Origin: SB25 sp029560875 | GTDB lineage: Bacteria > Bacteroidota > Bacteroidia > Bacteroidales > Tenuifilaceae | Direction: 5' to 3' | Assembly: GCA_035388225.1 (NCBI GenBank) | Contig: DAOOPM010000007.1 | Span: 97,439 to 161,438, forward strand | Length of the DNA stretch: 64,000 nucleotides | Shown here: piece by piece, positions 1-8,661 of the stretch | Layout of the letters: each line of letters opens with the position of its first letter | Numbering within the stretch: the first letter of the stretch is position 1 | Notes under the pieces: generated by a model | What the model saw: the letters and a program-made list of their open reading frames with translations, nothing else | Databases searched by the model: none | What the model was told of the DNA's origin: nothing | Position numbers and translations under genes: made by a program

Positions 1-2865
1 AAACTAATGGGTAATAGTCCAGAGAGTTATTCTAATGTTATAGAAACCATTCGGAAGGATTTCAGCATCTCGGTTGAAGATTTTTGTACAAAGGTTAACG
101 ATTATATTAAAACCAAACCAAAGGGTTTTCGCTTAAACTTCTTTGTTGATGAAGTGGGACAATTTATTTCCGACAATACAAAGTTGATGCTTAACTTACA
201 GACCATTGCGGAGACCTTGGCTACAAAAACAAAGGGCAACTCTTGGATACTGGTTACCTCGCAGGAGGACATGGAGCGAGTAGTAGGTGATATGACTAAA
301 TCGCAACAAAATGACTTTTCGAAAATTCAGGCACGTTTTAAAATTAAAATTCCTCTCACATCGGCTAATGTTGATGAAGTTATTGAGAAGCGATTGTTGA
401 GTAAAGCCCCGCCTGCTAAAGATATACTTAAAGGTGTTTGGATAAAAGAACAATCCAGCATGGAGACTCTTCTTTCATTCTCCGAGGTTGGAGTGCAGTT
501 TAAAGGCTATAGAGACGAGGCCGATTTTATTAATAAATACCCATTCATCCCTTATCAATTCGATTTGTTTCAGCAAAGTATAAGGGCGCTGTCCAATCAC
601 AATGCATTTCAAGGTAAGCATGCCTCTGTAGGTGAGCGTTCTATGCTGGGTGTATTCCAGCATGTAGCTCAGAGACTAAGCAAAAACAGCGAAAATTCAA
701 TAGTTAGTTTCGACATGCTATTCGAAGGAATTCGTTCTACTATTCGAGGGGAATTACAGAGTGCTATAATTCTTGCCGAAAAAAACCTCGAAAATCCATT
801 TGCCATAAAAGTGCTAAAGGCACTATTTATGGTTAAATACTTCAGCAATTTCAAAAGCACTGAAAGGAATATCTCAACGCTCATGATTGATAATATCCAT
901 ATAGATACTATTAAGCATGACCAGAATGTTCATAAAGCACTAACTTTACTAGAAAATCAGACATATATCCAACGAAATGGAGATTTGTATGAATTTCTTA
1001 CCGATGAAGAAAAGGATATTGAGCAAGAAATTAAATCGACCGAAATTGATGATGGTCAAATAACCAACCTATTCAAAGAAATCATTTTCGACACTATTAT
1101 AGGCGATACAAAAATTCGGTTTTTGGACAACAAGCAAGATTACGAGTTTGCAAGTAAAATAGATGGTACGATACTTGGGCGGGAGAAAGAACTTACAGTT
1201 GAAGTTATTACTCCGAATTTCCGTGACCACGACAGAGAAGATTTTTTCAAGTCGCAAACCATGGGTTACCAAACCTTGCTTATGATGGTTCTTCCTAACA
1301 ATGAGCATATGCTTTTGGATGTTAGAATGTATCTTAAAACCGAAAAGTATATCAGGTTAAGCCAATCAATTAATAATAAGGATAACGTAAAGCATATCCT
1401 ATACGAGAAAGCACAGCAAAATACCATTCGCAGGTCTGCTCTAGTTAACCTCCTTCGTAAGTTATTGGGAGAATCGGCTGTTTACATGAACGGCATGAGG
1501 CAGGAAATGAATGGTGCATCCGATGGTAAAAACAAACTGGTTAATGCATTTCAAAAGTTAATTCTGTTAGCATACCCAAATCTTAAAATGCTTGGGAACA
1601 TCCAATTCTCAGAGGAATCTATCAAAAAAATTATATACGATAAGCAGGACGACCTTTTCAAAACCGATGACTCTACGATATCCGAAGCAGAAAGTGAAAT
1701 ATTAAATGTCATTCAGAAACGCAAAAAACAGTCCGACAGAACATCTTTGTCCGATTTGCGAGACCTCTTTACCCGTAAGCCCTACGGGTGGTATCCTAAT
1801 GCAATTTGGTGTATAGTGGCAAAGCTATACAAGCGGGGAAAGGTTGAAGTACGTCAAGATTCAAACCTGTTGGACGATGACGAAGTGTTAAACTCGCTAA
1901 TGAACACCCGATTACATGGTAACACACTGCTTGAACCACAAGTTGATATAGACCCAAAGTTTATTAAGCAGTTGACCACTATTTACAACGATTTTTTCGA
2001 TGAACCCTGTCCTGCAAAGGAAGCTAAAGAAGTTGCATTGGCATTTAGGAGTAAACTTACCAATGAGTTTATAACTCTAAATCAGATTATGGCTAGTAAG
2101 GACAATTACCCATTCCTGCTAGAACTAAAACCAGTTTTGGAACAAATAGAAAAACTAACCAAGAAGGAATATCAATACTTCCTAACCAATATAAAGGATT
2201 ATGAGGATTTCCTTTTGGATAGCAAGGACAACCTAATTGACCCAATAAAACGTTTCTGGAATGGAGACCAGAAAAAAATATTCGATTCCATAGGCCTGTT
2301 GTTCTCCCTTGATAACTCAAACCTCGAATATGTTGAGTGTCCCGAACTAGATGTGCTTCGTGAGGTTTACAGCCACAAAACCCCATACATCGGTAATATT
2401 ATTAAAGATGCAAAGGCTGCTAAAGATGTGTTAACATCAAAAGTAGTAACTCTAATTGACCAGGAGCGTAGTTTAACCAATACTGAAATTGAGAAAGCAA
2501 TTAAACGTATTCAGGAACACGATGATTTTAAAACTCTAGACGAAACAAAGCGCAAGCGGGTACTTAAACCATTCGAAGATGAGCGACAAAAGTTAAATGA
2601 CCAACGTTTTATTGCTAATCTCCGTGAAGCACGCTCCTATGTTAAGGGTAAATTGCTTGAGCAGCAGCTCAACGAAATGGTTCGTTTGGCTAAACCTATC
2701 GATGATGCTGGAGAACCTGAGGTGCGTTACCAAAGGTTAACTAACATTAAAGTTAATTTTCAAAAATCAGAACTCAGAACAGCTAAGGATGTAGAGGAGT
2801 ATGTAGATGCTCTTAAAGTTGCTTTGAACAATTTAATTAACAAAAACGAAAGGATAACCCTGTAG
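1..2865 (+). CDS. brxC: BREX ATPase BrxC, 5' end outside window
   Basis: P-loop ATPase of the BREX phage-exclusion system (BrxC/PglY family). The frame is open from base 1, so the ATG at 7 is internal; roughly 950 codons are visible and the family usually has about 1,200, so the N-terminus with the Walker A loop is missing. A Walker-B-like stretch, NFFVDEVG, lies near the visible start, followed by the long helical C-terminal part typical of the family. The gene ends 3 nt before pglX and is first in a tight plus-strand run pglX, AlbA protein, pglZ, brxL. The order and the neighbours fix the assignment; brxA and brxB are expected upstream, outside the window. Confidence 0.9.
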   Translation, partial: KLMGNSPESYSNVIETIRKDFSISVEDFCTKVNDYIKTKPKGFRLNFFVDEVGQFISDNTKLMLNLQTIAETLATKTKGNSWILVTSQEDMERVVGDMTKSQQNDFSKIQARFKIKIPLTSANVDEVIEKRLLSKAPPAKDILKGVWIKEQSSMETLLSFSEVGVQFKGYRDEADFINKYPFIPYQFDLFQQSIRALSNHNAFQGKHASVGERSMLGVFQHVAQRLSKNSENSIVSFDMLFEGIRSTIRGELQSAIILAEKNLENPFAIKVLKALFMVKYFSNFKSTERNISTLMIDNIHIDTIKHDQNVHKALTLLENQTYIQRNGDLYEFLTDEEKDIEQEIKSTEIDDGQITNLFKEIIFDTIIGDTKIRFLDNKQDYEFASKIDGTILGREKELTVEVITPNFRDHDREDFFKSQTMGYQTLLMMVLPNNEHMLLDVRMYLKTEKYIRLSQSINNKDNVKHILYEKAQQNTIRRSALVNLLRKLLGESAVYMNGMRQEMNGASDGKNKLVNAFQKLILLAYPNLKMLGNIQFSEESIKKIIYDKQDDLFKTDDSTISEAESEILNVIQKRKKQSDRTSLSDLRDLFTRKPYGWYPNAIWCIVAKLYKRGKVEVRQDSNLLDDDEVLNSLMNTRLHGNTLLEPQVDIDPKFIKQLTTIYNDFFDEPCPAKEAKEVALAFRSKLTNEFITLNQIMASKDNYPFLLELKPVLEQIEKLTKKEYQYFLTNIKDYEDFLLDSKDNLIDPIKRFWNGDQKKIFDSIGLLFSLDNSNLEYVECPELDVLREVYSHKTPYIGNIIKDAKAAKDVLTSKVVTLIDQERSLTNTEIEKAIKRIQEHDDFKTLDETKRKRVLKPFEDERQKLNDQRFIANLREARSYVKGKLLEQQLNEMVRLAKPIDDAGEPEVRYQRLTNIKVNFQKSELRTAKDVEEYVDALKVALNNLINKNERITL

Positions 2866-2868
2866 TTT

Positions 2869-5800
2869 ATGAATAATAGTCAACTAAAACGATTTGCTCA
2901 GGAAGCACGTAAGAAGCTAATTCAGCAGGTTGGTGCTAAGTTAGATTTTGTAATAACCACCGACTCGGCTGAACTACGGGAAAAAATTCAACAGATAAAG
3001 CAACTTCAGGAAGCACTTACTGTATTCTCTAAAGAACAGATTGTTGAAAAGGTTGCATACACTTGGTTTAACCGTTTAATGGCTCTCCGATTTATGGATG
3101 CCAACGATTACCAACCCTTAGGCATAAGAATTATTACACCCAAGGATGGATATACTACCCCCGAAATGCTTGATGAGGCAAAGCGTGGGACAATTAACCC
3201 CGACCTAAAGGTTAACCGACAACGGGTTTACGATTTGCTCGATGGTAGAATACCCAGCGCTAATCCACAGAACGAGGCATTTAAAGAGCTGCTTATTGCT
3301 GCTTGTAACCACCTGCACAGCACCTTCCCATTCCTTTTTGAAAAAATTGACGATTATTCAGAACTACTGCTACCAGATGACCTTACTAGCGATTTTTCCA
3401 TTGTAACCGATGTTCGCAACGGAATGCCTGTTGACGATTGTAAGAATGTTGAGATAATTGGGTGGTTATACCAATTCTACATATCGGAGAAAAAGGACGA
3501 GGTATTTGCATCTAAAGCCAAGGTTAAAAAGGAAGATATACCCGCTGCAACTCAACTTTTTACCCCACGGTGGATTGTGGAGTACATGGTACAGAACACC
3601 TTGGGTAAACTTTGGTTGCAGAACCGACCCAACTCCCACCTACGTGAGCACATGCCCTATTTTATTGAATCAGAATCGCTAAAAGCCGAGGATTACCTGA
3701 AAATAAACTCGCCCGAAGAGATACGACTGGCCGACCCTGCTAGCGGTAGCGGTCATATTTTGGTATATGCATTCGATTTGTTCACAAAAATATACGAGGA
3801 GGAAGGCTACAACACAGCCGATATACCCAAGTTAATTATTGAGAAAAACCTATACGGTTTTGAAATTGACGAACGAGCAGCACAGCTCTCGGGTTTAGCT
3901 CTTATGATGAAAGCACGGGAGTACCAGCGTAGAGCTTTACGCAGGGATATTAAACCAAATATACTTTGCTACGAAGATTTAACGCTCAATGCCTACCCTA
4001 TAGATAAATTCGACATTACTTTTAAGGTAAAGAAGAGTAGTGCGAACTTAGAGAAGCTTATTTTATACGGATATCATATTGCTGAAGATATTATTGTAAG
4101 CAATACTGAAAATTTTACTGATGAAGATACAGATGACAAAGTTGCCGTTAAAAAGAACGAAATATTAATACGGAAGGGGAACAAGCCAAAATCCGATGAT
4201 ATTATCAACATAAAAACTTACGGCAACAATGAAATTTCTTTTTATGTAGATGAAATTAAGGATGTTTTTAGGTTGCTATCCATTAGCTTAACTGAAAACC
4301 TTTATGCCGACCTTTTGCTTATTAAACAGGCAACCAACTACGGCTCGTTAATATTACCAAAAACTGGTAGCAAGGAAATTGAAACCACAGTAGAGCAACT
4401 TACCCAAAAGGCAAAGAGTGCCGATATATTTTTAAGCCCCAAAATTGATTCCCTTCTAGTTGCGCTAAACCAACTGCTAACCCTTGCCCAAAAGTACCAC
4501 TGCGTGGTTGCCAACCCTCCATATATGGGAGATTCAAAATACAATAAATCATTAGCAGAATACATTAATCTGAATTATAAAGAAAGTAGGCTAGATTTGA
4601 TGACTTGTTTTATGGAGTCAGGTATAAATCTTACATTATCGTTTGGTTTTTTAGGTATGATAAATCAACATTCATGGATGTTTATTAGTAGTTATAAAGG
4701 ATTAAGGAGAAAACTTCTTGAGAGTATTTCTTTTAATAGTATGCTACATTTAGGAACAAGGACTTTTTCTGAAATTGGAGGTGAAGTTGTACAAAATACT
4801 GCTTTTTCTTTACAAAATGCAACTAGAGAAAATAATATAACTTTATATATTAGATTAGTTGATTATGATTCTTCAGAAAAAAAGAGGGAAGCAACAAAAG
4901 ACATTATTAAAAATCATATTAACCAAATATTCTTTGTTAATCAAAACGATTTCAAGTTAATACCCAATTATAATATTTGTTATTGGTATTCTGATAGAGT
5001 TATAAAAAATTTTAAAAACTTGAGTATTGGAGATATCTCTATTACAAAAGCGGGAATTGTTTCAGGCAATGACAGCATTTATTTAAAAATATGGCATGAG
5101 ATAAATTATCAAGAAATTTCATTGAATACTGAAAGATTCCATATAAGTAACAATATTAAGTATTCACCAATTAGCAAGGGGGGTGGTGTAAGGAAGTTTT
5201 TTGGTAATATGGACTATGTAATTAATTTAGGAAGACTTTGGGATGAAAGCATAATAAATAAGTCAGTAAGAAGAGGTGACCCAAATTATTATTTCAATGA
5301 AGGTATTACATGGACTTATGTATGTGGTACTGTTTTTTCTTTTAGATATTGTAAAAATAGCACCTTCGCTACTGCTGCACCTGCAATTTTTCTTGATTCA
5401 AAAGAACGAACGCTATACTGTCTCGGATTGCTAAATTCAAAAGTTATATTAACACTATTAAAAGGAATAAATCCAACGATGAACCTTGGTTCTGGTGATA
5501 TTTCTAGGTTGCCCTTTATCGAAATTGAAAATAATCAGCAAATTGTAACTTTAGTTCGCCAATGTATTGAGGATTCAGAATTAGAATGGAAATCTAGAGA
5601 AATATTTTGGTATTTTATTCAAAACGAATTAATTAGAATCAAAGGTCAAGACCTCGAAGAATCCTTTGACCTATACCAGCAGTACTGGAAAAACAAATTC
5701 TTCCAACTACACCAGAACGAAGAAGACCTGAATCGCCAGTTTATTGAAATTTATGGCTTACAGGATGAGTTAACCCCCGATGTGCCGTTGGAGGATATCA

Positions 5801-6708
5801 CCATACTGCAAGATGAGCTGGATAGAAAGGAGCTTGCTAATCTAAATAAGAAGCTGGTACGCAACCCGCAAACATATGCCGTAACTAACTACCACGAGTT
5901 AGAGTTGCCATTTATTGCCACCGAGGTGCTTGAGCAGTTTATTAGTTATGCCGTAGGTTGTATGTTTGGCAGGTATAGTTTGGATAAGGAGGGCTTAATA
6001 CTTGCCAACCAAGGCGAAACCCTACAGGATTATTTAGGGAGAATTGGTAAAACTGTTAACGAGTGTACCTTCCTGCCCGATGACGATAACATTATACCAA
6101 TACTCGATGGCGAGTGGTTTGAGGACGATATTGTTAGCAGATTTTACACCTTCCTAAAAGTAACGTTTGGCGAGAACAACTTCAATAAAAACCTTGCTTT
6201 TATTGAGGAACATATTGGCATGGATATGCGCAGGTACTTCACCAAGAACTTCTACACCGACCATGTGCAACGCTATAAGAAGCGCCCAATTTACTGGATG
6301 TTTTCATCGCCCAAGGGGTCGTTTAGCGTACTAATTTACATGCACCGATACACCCCCGATACAGTAAGTAACATACTAAACAAGTACCTAAAGGAGTTTA
6401 TTGGAAAATTGAATTCTCGAAAAGAGCATTTGCAGCACATACAGGTTCATGGTTCACCAACCGAGAAAACCAAAGCAATTAAGGAAAACGATTCCATTGA
6501 TAAAATGCTTCTGGAACTACACGAGTACGAGCGAGATATTCTTTACCCACTAGCAACCCAGCGTATTGCTATTGATTTGGACGATGGTGTGCTGGTAAAC
6601 TATAACAAGTTTGGCAAAGCCATAAGGGAGGTTGATGGGCTAAACGACAAGAAAACCAAGGAAAAGGTTAGAGCCTTTGATTGGATTGATGTAAGCGAGA
6701 TTAGGTAA
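2869..6708 (+). CDS. pglX: BREX adenine-specific DNA methyltransferase PglX (BrxX)
   Basis: N6-adenine methyltransferase that marks host DNA and sets the specificity of BREX. At 1,279 residues it is full length. Methyltransferase motif I, ADPASGSGHI, lies near residue 287, with the following acidic motif NLYGFEIDE; the catalytic NPPY is near residue 548. The region after NPPY to about residue 924, where target recognition is expected, is much poorer in G+C than both flanks (see findings), which suggests exchange of the recognition domain. The C-terminal third returns to the flanking composition. The gene follows brxC by 3 nt and is intact in this assembly, with no frameshift or invertible repeat seen. 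Confidence 0.93.
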   Translation: MNNSQLKRFAQEARKKLIQQVGAKLDFVITTDSAELREKIQQIKQLQEALTVFSKEQIVEKVAYTWFNRLMALRFMDANDYQPLGIRIITPKDGYTTPEMLDEAKRGTINPDLKVNRQRVYDLLDGRIPSANPQNEAFKELLIAACNHLHSTFPFLFEKIDDYSELLLPDDLTSDFSIVTDVRNGMPVDDCKNVEIIGWLYQFYISEKKDEVFASKAKVKKEDIPAATQLFTPRWIVEYMVQNTLGKLWLQNRPNSHLREHMPYFIESESLKAEDYLKINSPEEIRLADPASGSGHILVYAFDLFTKIYEEEGYNTADIPKLIIEKNLYGFEIDERAAQLSGLALMMKAREYQRRALRRDIKPNILCYEDLTLNAYPIDKFDITFKVKKSSANLEKLILYGYHIAEDIIVSNTENFTDEDTDDKVAVKKNEILIRKGNKPKSDDIINIKTYGNNEISFYVDEIKDVFRLLSISLTENLYADLLLIKQATNYGSLILPKTGSKEIETTVEQLTQKAKSADIFLSPKIDSLLVALNQLLTLAQKYHCVVANPPYMGDSKYNKSLAEYINLNYKESRLDLMTCFMESGINLTLSFGFLGMINQHSWMFISSYKGLRRKLLESISFNSMLHLGTRTFSEIGGEVVQNTAFSLQNATRENNITLYIRLVDYDSSEKKREATKDIIKNHINQIFFVNQNDFKLIPNYNICYWYSDRVIKNFKNLSIGDISITKAGIVSGNDSIYLKIWHEINYQEISLNTERFHISNNIKYSPISKGGGVRKFFGNMDYVINLGRLWDESIINKSVRRGDPNYYFNEGITWTYVCGTVFSFRYCKNSTFATAAPAIFLDSKERTLYCLGLLNSKVILTLLKGINPTMNLGSGDISRLPFIEIENNQQIVTLVRQCIEDSELEWKSREIFWYFIQNELIRIKGQDLEESFDLYQQYWKNKFFQLHQNEEDLNRQFIEIYGLQDELTPDVPLEDITILQDELDRKELANLNKKLVRNPQTYAVTNYHELELPFIATEVLEQFISYAVGCMFGRYSLDKEGLILANQGETLQDYLGRIGKTVNECTFLPDDDNIIPILDGEWFEDDIVSRFYTFLKVTFGENNFNKNLAFIEEHIGMDMRRYFTKNFYTDHVQRYKKRPIYWMFSSPKGSFSVLIYMHRYTPDTVSNILNKYLKEFIGKLNSRKEHLQHIQVHGSPTEKTKAIKENDSIDKMLLELHEYERDILYPLATQRIAIDLDDGVLVNYNKFGKAIREVDGLNDKKTKEKVRAFDWIDVSEIR
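4525..5645 (+). other. AT-rich probable target-recognition segment inside pglX
   Basis: Base composition changes abruptly just after the NPPY codons and changes back near 5645. By direct count, bases 4801-4860 hold 12 G or C of 60, while bases 5761-5820 hold 31 of 60. Codon choice changes as well. The segment matches the part of PglX expected to read the target sequence, so replacement by recombination is the simplest reading. The exact borders are approximate. Confidence 0.6.
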
Positions 6709-6732
6709 ATGTAAATAATTGGCAGTAAAGAT

Positions 6733-8643
6733 ATGGATAGGCAGTTAAGTATTTTCGATGTTCTAAACGAACCATCATTCCTGATTCACTCTAAACTTTT
6801 CCCCGATACAGAATCGGACGAGATAGAGTATAAGTCAGCTAAAGAGGGATTCCCTGTCGATTTTTGGCGAACATATTCTGCATTTGCCAATACCAACGGT
6901 GGGGTAATTGTTTTAGGAGTAAAAGAACGGAAGAATCAGTTCACCTTCGATGGGCTTACCGATGAACAAATTATTAAGTACCAAAAAGATTTTTGGAGTG
7001 GAGTAAATAACCTAAAAACAGTCTCAGTAAATCTTCTTAAAAATGATGATGTAAAAGAGTTCGTGCTCCAAGACAAAAAGGTTTTAGTATTTAATATTCC
7101 CCCAGCAGAGCGTAAACATAAGCCTGTTCATTTAACACCAAATCCGTTTAAAAATACTTATAAAAGAAATTACGAGGGCGATTATTGCTGTAGAGACGAG
7201 GAGGTTAGAAGAATGCTTGCAGATGCAGACCTTTCTTTTATTCCCGATAGTAGAATTTTAGAGGGCTATTCCTTCAATGATATTGATATGGCCTCGCTAA
7301 AACAGTATCGTCAAATTTTTGCATCTGTTAGACCATCCCATCCTTGGCTAACACTAGACGATAAGGATTTTTTAGAACAGCTGGGAGGATATAGGAAGGA
7401 CAGGAAAACCCAAAAAGAAGGTTTTACTGTTGCAGGGTTGTTAATGTTTGGAAAATCGTTGAGTATTACGGATGAGGAGTGTTGCCCAAAATTCTTTCCC
7501 GATTACAGAGAAGCACTTTCCGAAAACAAGGAAATAAGATGGACGGATAGGGTTTATCCCGATGGCACATGGGAGAGCAATTTGTTCCAGTTTTACAAGT
7601 TAGTTTATCCAAAACTATCATCACGTTTGCCAAAACCTTTTCAACTTTCTAAAGGTCAAAGACAAGAAGATACCCCTGCTCATATTGCACTCCGTGAAGC
7701 ATTTGTTAATGCCCTCATTCATGCCGATTATTGTGCTCCAGGTAGCATAGTAATTGAAAGTTTGCCAAACTCCTTTAATTTCAAGAATCCAGGCACATTA
7801 CTCGTAACTATATCTCAATTTTATAAAGGTGGAATAAGTGAATGCCGAAATATAAGTCTGCAAAAGATGTTTTTGTTGATTGGTAGTGCAGAGAAAGCAG
7901 GAAGTGGGGTAAGTAAAATTCTGTTGGGATGGAAATCTGCTCATTGGAGGAAGCCCTATCTATCTATCGAAACAGAACCTGATAGAGTAATACTAGAGAT
8001 GCCGATGTTTAGTATTATTCCTGAGAATACATTGGCATATCTAAAAGAGATTTTTGGTGATTCGGTAGAGGCGCTCGGTAAGGACGAATTAACTGCCCTT
8101 GCAGTATGCCATATAGAAGGTGAGATTAGCAATAACCGATTACAATACATTATAGATAGGCATAAATCTGACATCACAAAACTATTGCAAGACCTATGCA
8201 AAGAAGGGTATCTTGTATCTGAGAGTAAAAACAGATGGACTATTTATCGTTTAAATAATCCTAATGTGGATAGTTCTAGTATGGATAGTTCTAGTATGGA
8301 TAGTTCTAATGTGGATAGTTCTAGTGTGGATAGTTCTAGTGTGGATAGTTCTAGTGTGGATAGTTCTAGTGTAGATAGTTCTATTATAGATAGTTTTGAT
8401 ACTGATGATAGTTCTAATGAGGATACTTCAGAGGGTAAAAGGTATAAGTATGATGAATTAGCTGAAGAAATTATTCAATTCTGTAAGTTAGAGTATAAGT
8501 CTGCATTAGAAATTGCGAATGCTGTTAATAAGTCGGAAAAGTATTTAAAAAACAGAATTTTTCCCCGAATGATTAAGGAGGAAATGTTAATAAAACTCTA
8601 CTCCGATAATCATCCAAATCAAAAGTATATTGCAAAGAAATAA
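6733..8643 (+). CDS. AlbA_2 (Schlafen-type) / HATPase_c_4 protein within BREX operon
   Basis: A 636-residue protein with an N-terminal AlbA_2 domain (about residues 25-150, with ESDEIEYKSA and ANTNGGVIVLGV), a GHKL/HATPase_c_4-type ATP-binding domain (N-box REAFVNALIHADY near residue 320-335), a low-complexity linker of VDSSS pentapeptides, and a C-terminal winged-helix-like region. Proteins of this type are often named RecG-like or ATP-dependent transcriptional regulators. It sits between pglX and pglZ, 24 nt after pglX and 18 nt before pglZ, so it is part of the BREX transcription unit. A regulatory or accessory role in BREX is inferred, not shown. The linker repeats are described separately. 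Confidence 0.8.
   Translation: MDRQLSIFDVLNEPSFLIHSKLFPDTESDEIEYKSAKEGFPVDFWRTYSAFANTNGGVIVLGVKERKNQFTFDGLTDEQIIKYQKDFWSGVNNLKTVSVNLLKNDDVKEFVLQDKKVLVFNIPPAERKHKPVHLTPNPFKNTYKRNYEGDYCCRDEEVRRMLADADLSFIPDSRILEGYSFNDIDMASLKQYRQIFASVRPSHPWLTLDDKDFLEQLGGYRKDRKTQKEGFTVAGLLMFGKSLSITDEECCPKFFPDYREALSENKEIRWTDRVYPDGTWESNLFQFYKLVYPKLSSRLPKPFQLSKGQRQEDTPAHIALREAFVNALIHADYCAPGSIVIESLPNSFNFKNPGTLLVTISQFYKGGISECRNISLQKMFLLIGSAEKAGSGVSKILLGWKSAHWRKPYLSIETEPDRVILEMPMFSIIPENTLAYLKEIFGDSVEALGKDELTALAVCHIEGEISNNRLQYIIDRHKSDITKLLQDLCKEGYLVSESKNRWTIYRLNNPNVDSSSMDSSSMDSSNVDSSSVDSSSVDSSSVDSSSVDSSIIDSFDTDDSSNEDTSEGKRYKYDELAEEIIQFCKLEYKSALEIANAVNKSEKYLKNRIFPRMIKEEMLIKLYSDNHPNQKYIAKK
8266..8400 (+). repeat. Nine-copy 15-bp in-frame minisatellite
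   Basis: Nine consecutive 15-bp units close to GTGGATAGTTCTAGT encode a repeated V/M/I-DSSS pentapeptide between the ATPase domain and the C-terminal winged helix of the AlbA_2 protein. Several units are identical, so copy number could change by slippage, and each change would keep the frame and only alter linker length. The last two units are degenerate. Confidence 0.95.
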
Positions 8644-8661
8644 TATTGAAATGCTAATATA

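Noticed and set aside
8266..8400. Phase-variable on/off switch
   Set aside because: The unit is 15 bp, so a change in copy number keeps the frame; it can only alter linker length.
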